Source: Bromus sterilis
Lineage: Eukaryota; Streptophyta; Magnoliopsida; Poales; Poaceae
DNA: 64,000 nucleotides
Assembly: GCA_950022295.1 (NCBI GenBank)
Contig: OX465598.1
Span: forward strand, 5,456,001 to 5,520,000
Direction: 5' to 3'
A program made the translations under genes and the position numbers. Shown in pieces: positions 46,301-58,494 of this stretch; within the stretch, counting starts at the first letter, position 1, and each line of letters begins with the position of its first letter. Below the pieces are notes generated by a model. That model did not search any database and had not been told where the DNA came from. It saw only the letters and a list, made by a program, of their open reading frames with translations.

Positions 46301-48029
46301 ACCAGCGCCACATGAGTGTTCATTATACTGCTCATTTTTTAGCAACTCATTGTACTGCTCCTGCTAGTGCACTACTGCCTGAGACTGATTATGTAACAAC
46401 ACTCTTTCCTCATAATATATCGGCAACTGGCTGCCAATTTCTCACCAAAAATAATGTTCCAATCCTTTGTATGGATGTAAATTTCATGAAAAAATGACAA
46501 CTTTTGTGTTTCATCACTTTCATGTGAAAACGATAAATCTGCTGTGAATGCTTTTTTGCTTTTCTAGAAAACCAAAGCTTGTATTTTTTTTTCTCTCGGA
46601 CACAAACAATATCCTTTCTCCAAATGAAAACTTGCATAGCAATACACGAAAATGCACACGCGACATCTTTAAAGCGTGTAATTGTTTCATAAAACTATTT
46701 GTCATTTAATTTTGATTTTTCTGTTTGATCAAATTTGTTCTAGTAGTATCAAGAAAAATATTTGTACATAATGATTCCGTCAAATTTAAACAAAGAATGC
46801 AACTTAAACATAAAGATTGAAAATATCCAACTTCCGATTGCTCGTGTAAGTATTTTCAATTATAGATTGATTTATGAAAGGGGAATAATCAAGTTAAAAT
46901 CCGAAAGTGCCTACATCCATTCATGTGAGACAGTTGGGTGAACTAAATCTGTCTCCGACCTTTCTAATCCAGTGATCAAATAAGCAAATATGTTCAAATT
47001 AACATGTCTCCAAACTTGTCTAGTGAATTACTAATTCACCATGTAACAACAGTTAAAAACACATACATACACTGATACACATTCGACGATCTAGTCAAAA
47101 TAAATGTTGTAACTGGAACGAGCATACATATTGCAGTTAATACTGGCTTGATAAAGTAGGCCGATCGACCAACAATCTATTGCCAAACAGCTGGTAATCA
47201 GACATGTACTTTGAGCTGAGGAGATGCCATCACAAGGACAACTACTTGATGTATGCATGTGTTCATCCTTGCCTTGCAACGCAATGACCAGCGCCTGCAG
47301 CCAGATTGAGCTCTGCAACAATAACATTTGACAAGAAAGTACTCTCGTTAGATGCAATGAACTGACCCACCTACTCTTAGAGGGTCAATCGACGCATTCA
47401 ATTGTGCCAAATACAAAAGTTGAGCGTGCAGTGGTTGGAACATATGACTAAAAAACCAACTACGTGCAAACATGTTTGTATTCAAACTTGTCTTATCAAG
47501 TAAACAACCCTGTAATTGCAGTTCAAGAGAAGACATTTATTTTACTAGGGATAAGGGTTAGCATGGAATCCCAAATGCATACAATGTACTTCACAGCTAG
47601 CCACCTATCAATCCCTAGTGCAAAAATTCTGATTCTTCTTCCCGCTATTAATAAATAATAATACGCCAGAGGCAATTAATCAGGAGTGCCATGATAAGCA
47701 GTCAGCTTGAAACCTCTGGAGGTATCAATACTCTTTTAGTCATGCATGCGTTTAACGATATATAATTGTGCAGCACGAAACAAACATCTAGTAGATAGAA
47801 CTTAATTATCGCTATCTATAAACAGAATGGACACTTATATATAGATGAATGATGGCAGGAAATTAACGCATGAACCTACTTTACAATTTGCATACACTGG
47901 TACTAGCATGCATAAGACACCAGGTTGTATTATGTTGCTTAAGGTAGGGCATCGAGCACCGCATTTTAGGAAAACTGAACCGTAAATCTCACGTTCTCTT
48001 TAGCGAGCCCAGTGGGAATCGAGAGAAGG
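46301..48029. other. Gene-free AT-rich stretch
   Basis: I see no convincing ORF, repeat terminus or structural RNA here. Short frames are chance ones. Confidence 0.4.
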
Positions 48030-48503
48030 TGGTTCTGACAGCTACTAATGCCACGATATCCCTGTCTTTACCCAATTTAATTTTGTCAGAAAGAAAGTAG
48101 TTAATACAATCGATTGGGAATGGCATGTGCAATTGAGAATTTTGAAGGACATGGATCTATCGAAAGCCAGGGGTAGGGGCTAACAATATAACAAACTAAA
48201 AGTGGAACTAGATAGTGTTACCAATACCCAAATCCAGCTTAATAATGGAACATTATAGATGCAATTCCTTACAGCTACTAATGCGACGATATCCCTGTCT
48301 TTACCCAATATAATTTTGTGTGAGAGAAAGTAGTTAATACAATCAATCGGGAATGGCATGCACAATTGAGAAATTTGAAGGACATGGATCCATCGCAAGC
48401 CAGGGGTAGGGGCTAACAATATAAGGAACTAAAAGTAGAACTAGATAGCGTTACCAATACCCAAATCCAGCTTAATCAATAGAACATTATAGATGCAATT
48501 CCA
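48030..48503. repeat. Two-copy ~235-bp tandem duplication in the F-box 3' flank
   Basis: Copies at about 48030-48270 and 48271-48503 share CGATATCCCTGTCTTTACCC, GAAGGACATGGATC, AGCCAGGGGTAGGGGCTAAC and CAATACCCAAATCCAGCTTA, with roughly 90% identity by eye. Confidence 0.85.
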
Positions 48504-48865
48504 TCGGAGCAGCACCCGCGAAACCCTAACCCCTCCCCGACGATTCTGCCACGTATTCCACTCACCCCCCTTTCTGCCACCGAAGGCCGCTGCCAAGAAA
48601 AGCTTGTGCAATGTTGGCCCCGGAAGAGCTGTCCTGGACTCCCCCCCTCCCGTTCCCACTTTGGTGTTGTACACCTCCTAGTGAGGACCAAAAGATAACT
48701 TGGACAACCGCTCCATAGTGAGCACCGTATATATGCTAAAATTAGTAGAATATGAGACGATAGTAACATGAAATTAACTAATAATTGCATCGTATTGCAA
48801 TACCAACCGCTATATATGATATGTCATAAACAATGCAATCAAAAAGTAGAATCAAGCTTACCCCT

Positions 48866-50236
48866 TCAAATAGTTGGTGGAGACAAGGATGGCGGGAAAC
48901 CCGCATACAGATGGGTATGTGAGGAGAAGTACAAGGACCCTGTCCCACAGAACCACTCAAGCTTCAGAGTCTGGATATCCACTGAATAAGAGTCGAAGTT
49001 GGGAGAATCTGGGTTGTTGAGATTCACATGTAGAAGTAAGGATCCTCCAGAAACACCCATGATTTCATAGCGTTTATTATACGGCAACAAGATTACGTCC
49101 TCCGTTCGCCACTGCTTTGTACCATCCTCATTATCTTGCAAAATGTCATACAAAAGATAACGCTGTTCATCATCTTCAATGATATCAAACCTCCGGCCCC
49201 TCCTTGATTTGCGACTAAACATCCCAAGCCTTCCTTCAGTTGCCTCCACAATGACTATCTGACAACGACCACGTGGCACGATGAGAGAAGAGATCACATC
49301 CGTGCCCATGTTGAACACGAGAAACTTGTGCATATAAGGTCCCCAATAGAGGCATCCGTGAGCATAATAGCAACACATGGACAGAGGCGGGAGGTAGCCC
49401 GCGGCGACGTTTCCTGCCCTGAAAGCGTCCCAATCGTGAAATGTAGCGGTGTGCCATTGGCCAGCACGCTCACCCGAGGAAGAGAAGATGAAGAGGACCA
49501 GCTTGGTTGAGCACCACATGCGGAAGCACATGACTCTGAAGCCTGAGGGAATGTCGGCATTGTCGCCCTCCTCCTCGCCGGCAGGGGCAAGGAAGGGGTC
49601 ACAACCCATGGAATCAAGCTCCCTGGCTAGAGAAGTTAGGTCGTCGGGGAGGGCAGGTATCAAGAGGTAACGCCGGTGGAGTGGGTCACATACCACGAGG
49701 TTGCCCAGGAAATCCCCCTCCTTGGAGAGGAGGATGCGGCCGTCGCGGGAGTCACAGCTTCTCCAGAGCTCCGGGGAGGGTAGGAATGAGCAGGAGAAGT
49801 CTGTCGCGGCGAGGGTTCGGGCGCCCGCCGCCGCCGAGGGGTGGGGCGGCTGGGCTGGGAGGAAGGCGAACGAAAGATTGGTACTTTCGGCCGACTCACA
49901 CGCGAGTATACCCAGGAGAGACGGCCGGTGGAGGGCACGGAACCGGCGGAGGAAGGGGCGGGTGGCGATGACGCGGCGGAAGGAGCCACCGGCCACGGAT
50001 GCGCGGTCGATGTCGTCCGCGGGGAGGCGGAGGAGTATATCCTCAACGATGTGGTCCGGCAGATCCTCAAGCGACTTCATGGCCGGAGGGGCGTCGCCAT
50101 CGGGCCTGCAGCGTGGCGGCGGCGGCGACGCCATTGTGGTGGGTCGTCGGAGGATTTGGGGTTTCTGGAATCTGGATCGGGGCTCTCTAGTTTCCGTTTC
50201 TACTCGACTACAGGAAAATGAAGCAAATGTCTCCAT
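48866..50236 (-). CDS. F-box protein
   Basis: A single uninterrupted frame of up to 456 residues. The F-box is at residues ~55-98 (LEDLPDHIVEDILLRLPADD, then RASVAGGSFRRVIATRPFLR), the motif that binds SKP1 in SCF ubiquitin ligases. The C-terminal ~340 residues (GILACES, FLPSPELWRSCDSRDGRILL, LVVCDPLHRRYLLIPALP, WRTEDVILLPYNKRYEIMG, GFPPSLSPPTI end) match the layout of large grass F-box families whose C-terminus selects unknown substrates. Three in-frame starts exist: M1 (50236), M35 (50134) and M53 (50080). M35, MASPPPP, looks the most likely because the stretch before it has leader-like composition. No intron is needed. These families turn over fast in grasses; the target is not predictable. 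Confidence 0.85.
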   Translation of the reverse strand: METFASFSCSRVETETREPRSRFQKPQILRRPTTMASPPPPRCRPDGDAPPAMKSLEDLPDHIVEDILLRLPADDIDRASVAGGSFRRVIATRPFLRRFRALHRPSLLGILACESAESTNLSFAFLPAQPPHPSAAAGARTLAATDFSCSFLPSPELWRSCDSRDGRILLSKEGDFLGNLVVCDPLHRRYLLIPALPDDLTSLARELDSMGCDPFLAPAGEEEGDNADIPSGFRVMCFRMWCSTKLVLFIFSSSGERAGQWHTATFHDWDAFRAGNVAAGYLPPLSMCCYYAHGCLYWGPYMHKFLVFNMGTDVISSLIVPRGRCQIVIVEATEGRLGMFSRKSRRGRRFDIIEDDEQRYLLYDILQDNEDGTKQWRTEDVILLPYNKRYEIMGVSGGSLLLHVNLNNPDSPNFDSYSVDIQTLKLEWFCGTGSLYFSSHTHLYAGFPPSLSPPTI

Positions 50237-50589
50237 TTCAAAATTTATGGCCCTGTGTTTACAGCAAGACCCTGCCTGTTAGTAGTAATTTCTTTGTAGG
50301 TCGTGTGTTATGAGGTCACTAAATTCGTTTTCAAAAGTTATTTATTTTACGAATAAAAATATTGCATCCCACCTATATTACCAATGTGATTGTATCTCAA
50401 AGGCCTTCATCACGAATAATACCCATATGTTGTTAAAATGATCAAGCACATGTTTCACACACAAAAAAAAATGATCACACACATGGTTCTAACATTGGTG
50501 AAGAAGAAAGCGGAGGAACACCGGCATGTCAACTAATATCCATATATGCCATAATCACCCGCGGCTACACAAGACTCCGGTCCACGTCG

Positions 50590-50590
<1 letters not shown>

Positions 50591-50647
<57 letters not shown>
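50591..50647. repeat. (CA)28 microsatellite
   Basis: 57 bp of uninterrupted CA dinucleotide, about 355 bp upstream of the longest F-box start. The Cys/Val-rich frames across it are artefacts. Confidence 0.97.
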
Positions 50648-50650
<3 letters not shown>

Positions 50651-51300
50651 AGCAACACCATGAGCGCGGAACCACCCAGCAAGCAATCGGTCTAGGAGTG
50701 GAACACCAACGCCCAAACTTAGTAGTAGTAGGTCGCGACATTGACACCATTGATGTCGATACCATAGTAGTCGCCATTGATGTCTATACGATAGGAGAAC
50801 AAGTAGCCATGGATGGAATTGTAATCGCCACCGTACTAAAAAAATCAAGATACTACCATGCTCCCCCCCCTCCTACAGACGATTACTATGGTGTTTTGGG
50901 TGGGCATGTGTGTTGATCCATCAAACCATCCACCCATGATCTTGTTGAATTATGTTAGGAACTAGTTGGTTGGTAGAGTGGAGTGACCTACCGTTTTTTG
51001 ATTATTATAAACTTTTAATTGGTACATCAACTATGTGATTCTGAATATATGTTGAAGCTAAAGAGTGAGGGAATTAGGAAGTGCACCGGAACAAAACGAT
51101 AATAATCGTATGTCACTGAATTGGGGGAAGAGAACTTGTAAATTTCGTGAGAAACAATGATACGTTTAGTGTCTTGTGTGTGAAAACAACAAATTTGGTG
51201 ATCAAAATTTTGCTATTTTAAAAAATGTTTTTTTCTTGACCACAAAAATGTTTTCTGTCAATGAGTCTTTCTAGGGAGACCCCAATATGGCGGCTTATAT
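50648..51300. other. F-box upstream spacer, no gene seen
   Basis: Short ATG/ATA-rich frames only; no domain or repeat terminus recognised. Confidence 0.35.
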
Positions 51301-51359
51301 TTCATGTGAAAGAATGCATACATGGTTTGCTAGTACACCAGTAAGAAAACCTGAAGGTT

Positions 51360-52060
51360 CATCCTTCCACACAACGGTGAATGAACCCTCTGTTCGACTA
51401 GCTAGGATGTCTGTCGCCACATTGGCTTCCCGTGGGATTTGTGTAATGGTAATGTAAGTGAAGTTTCTACTGAAGGAAACTCATCGTAGATGGCTGCTGA
51501 CGGTCCGAGCGAGTACCTGCTATTGGCCATGTTGTCGAAGACCTCCATGCAATCTACTTCCACCAAGAGATTCTTGTATCCCGTGTCGGGTGCTAAGACG
51601 ACTCCATCTCGTAGCCCTCGAGCTTCAGCCGATGCAACATCAGAGGCAAATGGGATGCCTCTTAATGCCGCCGCTATGCAGCACCCAGTAGAATCCCTGA
51701 TGATGGCCCCGGTTCCACTTGTTCCATTGTCGACTTCGAAGGTTACATCAACGCTGAGTTTCGACGTCCTTTGGGAGGCTACATACAACTGTTCTGCAAC
51801 ACTGGTTTCCTTCCCTTCTTGGTCGCTCTAGATTTTTTTTTTGTTAGAGCTATTGCGCATAGTTATTGTTGATCAATCTCTGGAAACAGAGGTGTTGTTC
51901 CTGGCCGAAACCGTAGGAGTTCATTAAGAATTGTTACATCACGATTAGAGGTGATGATGTCTTTGATGAGTTGTGACATGCCTAGCCAGTTCCAGATCTC
52001 TTGGGCTCGCGGATAGAGGAAGAAAGTGTGGTTTATACTCTCACATTCCACTGAACACAT
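51360..52060 (-). pseudogene. LINE ORF2 tail: zf-RVT and RNase H-like domain
   Basis: The right frame (52060-51863) has CSVECESINHTFFLYPRAQE, the zf-RVT Cys/His segment, and RFRPGTTPLFPEI. The left frame (51788-51402) has SVDVTFEVDNGTSGTGAIIR, ASAEARGLRDGVVLA and LLVEVDCMEVFDNMANS, the RVT_3 RNase H-like domain, with D, E and D positions still visible. The order on the minus strand is correct for the end of a plant LINE ORF2; RT is missing. Confidence 0.75.
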
Positions 52061-52289
52061 GGGGGCATTTGGAGCTCGGTGGCATGTGTCTGTTCACTAG
52101 CACTCCTACACACGGGATCGCTCCCAACAAAGACTTCCAGCAGTGGATTTTACTTTCTCTGGGACATGCAACTTCCATAATATTTTCCACACCGGACTAG
52201 CATTTCAGGTTTCAATAGAACTTGCTCAACTTTCATCCGTGTTGCTGATCCTACTCCGCGTGATACGCCGTATGATATCTCTCCTCGTT

Positions 52290-53897
52290 GGTTACCCCAA
52301 GTGGAAGGTGAGATGCAGGATAGCGGCAAATTTCCCTCGGTGAAGATACCAAGGTTTGTCTCCAGTAAGACTCCGGAGATGATAAGTAGGTGCCAACGGC
52401 GCAATTAACATGGACATGTACACAACAAAAATAACTTTCCTTCCCAACGAGTACAGAGAGGTTGTCAATCTCTCAGTCCTTGTTGTTCATAAAGGATCAA
52501 CACAACAGATAATAATGATAATGGTAGCAGTTAGAAATTAAAAGCAGAAAAATAAATGAGCGTGTAAAAAGTAATGAGAATATGGACCGGGATCCCGTGA
52601 TGTTCACTAGTGATGTCTCTCTCCAAAAAGACGATAAAACTGCTTTGCGAGGTAAACAAATTACAGCTGGGAAATTGACAGGATTAAAAACGCACCGCAA
52701 TGCTAACTATGCTACAAAGAAAGAACGAGGCTCAAAAGCATTGGTTGTACGCCAAAATAAGTAGACCGAAATCCAACTGCTTCTACTACTAATCATCCAC
52801 CTTGAGATATCTATCCAGAACATCTCGCTGGTATTAAGTTGCGAGCCCCACCCAAAGTGTAAACCCAAAGCAATATACAACTGAATTAAAAAGCACTTTG
52901 CGTAAAGTAAACAATCCTTGTAACTGTGGTTACAAGCACCATTGTTTCCCCCTTGTGACAACATCACACCCCCTAGACTTCATGTTTCTGTCACTCAAGC
53001 GTGTCATCGGGGGGCATATGAACCCACAATCTAGAATAGCGTTCCCTCTTGGAGTCACTACCTACTACTTGGCCAAAGCAATAAACATCAACGGAGAACA
53101 TGAAAGAATTACTTAGGAACAAAAATATAAAAGATAAGAACCAAATATATTACTCAATCACAATATAAAAATAATCTCATAATCCATCAGATCCCAGCAA
53201 ACTCAGCATAACAACAACAGAAAATTACATATGTGCCTCGATCATGTAGGGAAGCTCACGAGGACTAAACCATGAAGAACAAAGACGGGAGGAGAACATC
53301 ACATAGCTACTGATCACGGACCCATGGTCCAAGGGAAACTACTCACGACACATCCGGGAAGCGTCCATGGTGGAGGGGAAGCTCCCGGAGGTCAATCCTC
53401 CCTCCGGCAGAGTGCCAGGAAGAGGTCTTCTGGCCCTCCCGATCTTGGAAGCGTGGCGGCGGCAGAACAAAGGCGAGATCATGAAAAAGGGTTCTGTCTT
53501 CGGGGGTTTCGCGTCACGGAGATTAAACAGGCGAAGGGAGGCAGCCAGGGGCCCACCAGGGGTCCAGCCCCCCCCCTCGGGGCGGCGAGACCCTAGGCCA
53601 AGCCAGGTGGCTGCCTGGGTCCCTGTTGGTGGCCCTTTGGCCCCACCCAGGTGATTTCGGAAGGTTCTTGTACGCTAATTTTTTATCTGATTTTTCTGAT
53701 TTTTTGGAGCACTTTTAATATGGGGGTAACCTGAAATAGAAAAACAGCAGAAAACAGGAACTGGCACTGTGGTGCACTGAGTTAATAAGTTGGTTCAAAT
53801 ATGATCAAAAGTGTATGAAAGTGTATCTAGATCATAGCAATATCACACAAAACATGCATTGAGCAAGCAGAAATTATAGATACGTTTGGGACGTATC
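52290..53897 (-). mobile_element. Long gypsy-type LTR (copy i) plus start of its internal region
   Basis: On the minus strand it starts TGATACGTCCCAAACGTATC at 53897. Shared blocks with the copies below include GGACCATGGGTCCGTGATCA, ATCTGATGGATTATGAGAT, GCTTTGGCCAAGTAGTAGG, CACTTTGGGTGGGGCTC and ATACCAGCGAGATGTTCTGG. The LTR ends near 52430; a mutated TTGCGCCGTTGGCACC (tRNA-Asp-like primer site) at about 52397-52412 and internal sequence AGACAAACCTTGGTATCTTC follow to about 52290, where similarity stops. Confidence 0.75.
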
Positions 53898-54149
53898 ACC
53901 GTCCTCACCGAGAAAATCAGTTTTCCTCCGGTTGCCATGATACAAAGTCCTCCATCATGCCCATTGCTAGGGGAATACAAAATATACTTTCCACATTAAT
54001 TGGCTAAAAGAGATCTCCGCCCATGATGTTGTGTCACTTTTAATTAGCTCAGATACCTAAGTAAGAACAATATTACCCCACCTCGTCACAATTAATCCTT
54101 CTAGTGGGACTGCTTGGAATCCATGTGTTTTTCCAAATGTTGCTATACT
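53898..54149. other. Short spacer between LTR copies
   Basis: About 250 bp with no ORF or repeat signature; it may be the original target sequence of copy i. Confidence 0.35.
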
Positions 54150-54750
54150 GTGTTTGCTAGGATCCGATGGATTATGAGATTATATTCAGATTGTGATGAG
54201 TTATATATTTGGTTTACCTTTATATTTTGTTTTTGAGTAATTATTACATGTTCTTCGTTACTTTTTATTGCTTTGGCCAAGTAGTAGATAGTAACTCCAA
54301 GAGGGAGCATTTATGCTTGATTGTGGGTTCATGCTCCTCGATGTCTAGCTTGAGTGACAGAAACATGAGACTAGGGGATGTGTTGTTGCCACCAGGGAGA
54401 AAACAACGGTGCTTGTAACCGGGGTTGCAATGATTGTTTACCTTACGCAAAGTTTGTTAATGCAGTTGTCTGTTTCTTTGAGTTTACACTTTGGGTGGGG
54501 CTCACAACTTAATACCAGCGATATGTTCTGGATAGATATCTCAAGGTGGATGATTAGTGAGTTGATGTAGATGGATTTTTGTCTACTTTTCTTGGCGTAC
54601 TGCCCATACTTTCGAGCCTCGAACTTTTCGGTAGCATAATTAGCATTGATGTGCGTTTATAATCCTGTCAATTGCCCAGCTGTAATTTGGTTACCCAGCT
54701 TAGCTATTTTATCGTCTTTTGGGAGAGAGACATTACTACTGAACATCATT
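54150..54750 (+). mobile_element. LTR fragment A, 3' half
   Basis: It begins in mid-LTR (GATCCGATGGATTATGAGAT) and runs through GGGTGGGGCTCACAACTTAA and ATACCAGCGATATGTTCTGG to GGGAGAGAGACATTACTACT near 54745. Opposite orientation to copy i; its first half is missing. Confidence 0.7.
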
Positions 54751-55880
54751 AAAAATCAGATTTTCCGGCCAGCTGTAATTTGGTTTTCTGCTGTTTTTGT
54801 ATTTCAGGTTTTCCGGCCATTAAAAGTGCTCCGAAAAATCCGAAAAAATCAGATAAAAAAATCAGCGTCACGGAAGCTTCCGGAAACACCAAAGAAGCGA
54901 AGGGGCCACCACCAGGAGGCCAGGAGGGTCCCTGGCGCGGCCCCACCCTAGGCCGCGCCAGGAGGCCTCCTGGCTGCCTGGTGGGTCCCCTCGACGCCCC
55001 CCTTCGCCTATATTTACCCCTCGGGGTGGAAACCCCTAAGACGGACTCCTCTTTCACGATCTCGCCTCTGTTCCTCCGCCGCCGCCGTTTCTAGATCGGG
55101 GCTTCCTGGAGAAGCTGCTCCGGCACCCTGCCGGGAAAAGCTACCCCCTCCGGGCGACCCTCCATAGCCATGGACGCCTCTCGTATGTACCGTGAGTAGT
55201 TTCCCTTGGACCATGGGTTTGTGACCAGTAGTTATGTGATCTATCTCTCCCCCTTTTGTGCTTTCACTTTCGAGTCCTCGTGAGCTGCCTCACATGATGG
55301 AGGCATCTATGTAATTTATTTTGTTGCTATGTTGAGTTTGTTGGGATCTGATGGATTATGAGACTATGTTCAGATTGTGATGAGTAATATATTTGGTTCT
55401 TCTCTTTTATATTTTGTTCTTGAGTAAATTCTTGCATGTTCTCCGTTGCGGTATTTGCTTTGGCCAAGTATTTTATTTGCAACTCCAAGAGAGAGTGTTA
55501 TGCTCGATTGTGGGTTCAGCCCCCTGATGTCTAGCTTGAGTGACAAAAACATGAGACTAGGGGATGTGTTGTTGCCACCAGGGATAAAACAACGGTGCTT
55601 GTACTTGCGAGTGCAAGGATTGTTTACTTTACGCAAAGTTCTTTTAATGCAGTTGTATGTTGCTTTGAGTTTACACTTTGGGTGGGATTCACAACTTAAT
55701 ACCAGCGAGATGTTCTGGATAGATATCTCAAGGTGGATGATTCGTAGTAGATGCAGATGGATTTCGGTCTACTTACCTTGGCGTACTGCCCATTGCTTTT
55801 GAGCCCTTCCTTTCTTTGCAGCATAGTTAGCATTGCGGTGCCTTCATAATCCTGTCAATTGCCCAACTGTGATTTGTTTA
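54751..55880 (+). mobile_element. LTR fragment B
   Basis: It starts near the TTTCTGCTGTTTTTGTATTT block (about 150 bp into the LTR), passes the GC-rich leader, CCATGGACGCCTCTCG and GGACCATGGGTTTGTGACCA, and ends at TTGTTTACCTCGCTAGCA, before the last ~230 bp of the LTR. Same strand as A; inverted relative to C. Confidence 0.7.
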
Positions 55881-57222
55881 CCTCGCTAGCACTTTTATCA
55901 CCTCTGCTAAGCGGCTTCCCGCCCTTCGTTGGTGAGCCCAAAGTGGAAGGCGTGATGCAGTGTAGCAGCGAGTTTCCCTCGGTGAAGATACCAAGGTTTG
56001 TCTCCCGTAGGACTCCGGATATGATAAGTAGGTGTCAGCGGCGCGACTGGCATGGACCTGCACACAGACACAGATAACTTTGTTCCCAACGAAGTTCAGA
56101 GAGGTTGTCAATCTCTCCGGTCTTGTTGTTCACAAAGGGTAAAACACAAGTGATAATGATAGCAAGTAAAAGAAGAAAAGTAAAGACAGCTTGGAAACAG
56201 TAATAAGGATATGGACCGGGATACGTGATGTTCGCTAGTGATGTCTCTCTCCCAAAAGACGATAAAACTGCTATGCGAGGTATACAAATTACAGAAGGGC
56301 AATTGACAGGATTATGAGCGCACCGCAATGCTAACTATGCTACAAAAGAAAGGAAGAGGTTCAAAAGCACGGGCAGTACGCCAAAATAAGTAGACCGAAA
56401 TCCATCTGCATCTACTACTAATCATCCACCTTGAGATATTTATCCAGAACATCTCGCTGGTATTAAGTTGCGAGCCCCACCCAAACTATAAACCCAAAGC
56501 AACAGACAACTGCAATAAAAGAACTTTGCGTAAAGTAAACAATCCTTGTGACCGTGGTCACAAGCACCGTTGTTTTCCCCCTTGTGGCAACACCACACCC
56601 CCTAGACTCATGTTTCTGTACTCAAGCATGTCATCGGAGGGGGGGGCATGAACCCACAATCTAGCACAACACTCCCTCTTGGAGTCACTACCTACTACTT
56701 GGCCAAAGCAATAAACAGCAACGGAGAACATGAAAGAATTACTTAGGAACAAAAATATAAAAGATAGAAACCAAATATATTACTCTATCACAATCTGAAC
56801 ATAATCTCATAATCCATCAGATCCGATCAAACTCAACATAGAAATTGCAGAAATATTACAAAGGTGCCTCGATCATGTAGGGCAGCTCACGAGGTCTAAA
56901 CAATGAAGATCAAAGAGGGGAGGAGAACATCACATAGCTACTGATCACGGACCCATGGTCCAAGGAAAACTACTCACAAGACATCCGGGGAGCATCCATG
57001 GTGGAGAGGAGACTCCCGGAGGTCAATCCTCCCTCCGGCAGGGTGCCGGGAAGAGGTCTTCTGTTGCTCCCGATCTTCGGAAGCGCGGTGGCGGCGGAAC
57101 AGAGGCGAGTTCGCGGAATAGGGTTCCTCCTCTGGAGTTTTCCCGTGACGGGGGATAAATAGGCGAAAGGGGCAGCCAGAGGTGGGCCAGGGGCCCCAGG
57201 CGCCCCCCTGGCGCGGCCAGGG
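55881..57222 (-). mobile_element. LTR copy C with internal flank
   Basis: Minus orientation. 55881-56035 is internal sequence (AGACAAACCTTGGTATCTTC, primer-site-like TCGCGCCGCTGACACC), then the LTR from about 56060 up to 57222, where a CACTA end interrupts it. The first ~300 bp of the LTR are not next to it. 56280-57222 is almost identical to 58495-59442. Confidence 0.75.
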
Positions 57223-57224
57223 GT

Positions 57225-58494
57225 GCACTACTGGAATCTGCTGGTTTGCCGTCAGCTAGGCCACTTTAACCGACGGCCAAGGCTTTGCCGTCAGTTTTCT
57301 GTCGGCAAAGAGGCTGGCCACGATTTTATCGGCAAACAGGTTCTTTGCCGTCAGTTGGAAATCGACCGACGGCAAAGACTGTGTCGTCAGCTAGGGGGGC
57401 GAGGCTGACGGCATAGAGCCTTGACGGCAACGTCTTAAGCCCAGCCCGTTAGAGGGTTAACGGCAGGCTTTGCCGTCAGCTGAACCGTAGCTGACGGCAA
57501 AGGTTGCTGCTGCTTGTGGGCCATGCTTGCCAGGGGAGCTGCGATCACTGCCACGTGGGTCCCCTCTTTATCGTCAGCCACCGTCCAGCTGACGGCAAAG
57601 CTGACAACCTGGGACATTTGGTCGTCCCAGAGTTGCCAGATTGAACAGTTTACTGCCACGTGTCCTTCTTTGCCGTCAGCCCACCGACGACAAAGGCTTT
57701 GTCATCAGTAAGCTGACGGCAAAGACCCTCTCTGTTTATTTTTTATATTTAATTTCATTTAATTCTCTGCATTTTCAAACAACAATATAAATAACACAAT
57801 ATATATTTCTGCCAGGCCCTAAACAGCACCACAGGTGCATCACAAGTGCATCACAAAGGATTTAAAGTGCAAACAACAAGATGGCATCACAAAGTGCATC
57901 ACAAAGCATCACAAAGAATCACAAGTGCATCCGCAAGTACAAGTGCATTACAAAGTGCATTACAAAGCATCTAAGACTACAAGTAGAGTCCCTGGAGCAT
58001 CCATCCATGTGCCATGCTGCTTTATCAAAATCTGCATAATGAGAAGAAGAAAGAATTTAGCGATAAGTAATTAGAAGAAGAAAAAGAAGAAGAAGAAGAA
58101 CACAAGAACAAGAACAAGAACAAGAACAAGAAGAAGAACACAAGAACAAGAAGAAGAAGAAGAAGAAGAAGAAAAAGATGGAGAAAAAGAAAGAAGAGAA
58201 AAAGGAAGAATAAGAAGATTTGTTTCTTCTTAATCTATCTTTTTCTCCTCTTTCTTCTTCTCTTATTTCTTCATCTCTTCTTTGTTCTTCTCTTCTGTTT
58301 TGTTCTTCTCTTCTGGTTTCTTTTGAAACTTTCTAAAGTAATTATGTCATTTTTGAGCTCTAATATCAACTAATTATGCTATTTTTGGTGTTATCAAGTA
58401 ATTATGTCATGTTTGTACCAAATAAGCAAAGTCTATGTCATTTTTGAGGTAAGTAAGCTAATTATGTAATTTTTTATGTAATTAAGCTAATTAT
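57225..58494 (-). mobile_element. CACTA transposon end
   Basis: It opens CACTACTGGAATCTGCTGG, a CACTA terminal repeat, followed by at least nine TTTGCCGTCAGC or reverse-complement GCTGACGGCAAA subterminal motifs up to 57725. Beyond come AT-rich sequence, a CATCACAAAGTGCATCACAA repeat and AATTATGTCATTTTT repeats. On the minus strand near 57990-58020 the frame MAHGWMLQGLYL then a stop resembles a transposon ORF end. The other terminus is missing; at 58494 the sequence joins LTR D. Confidence 0.85.
58065..58330. repeat. Polypurine block followed by polypyrimidine block
   Basis: 58065-58215 is almost pure A/G (AAGAAG and AACAAG repeats) and 58216-58330 almost pure T/C; parts are complementary (GAAAAAGATGGAGAAAAAG against CTATCTTTTTCTCCTCTTTC). 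It can form a hairpin or triplex and lies inside the CACTA fragment. Confidence 0.75.

Noticed and set aside
50565..50848. Frames with long Cys-Val repeats.
   Set aside because: They are translations of the CA/GT microsatellite.
57835..58074. Frame rich in HKCITK repeats.
   Set aside because: Product of the CATCACAAAGTG simple repeat inside the CACTA fragment.
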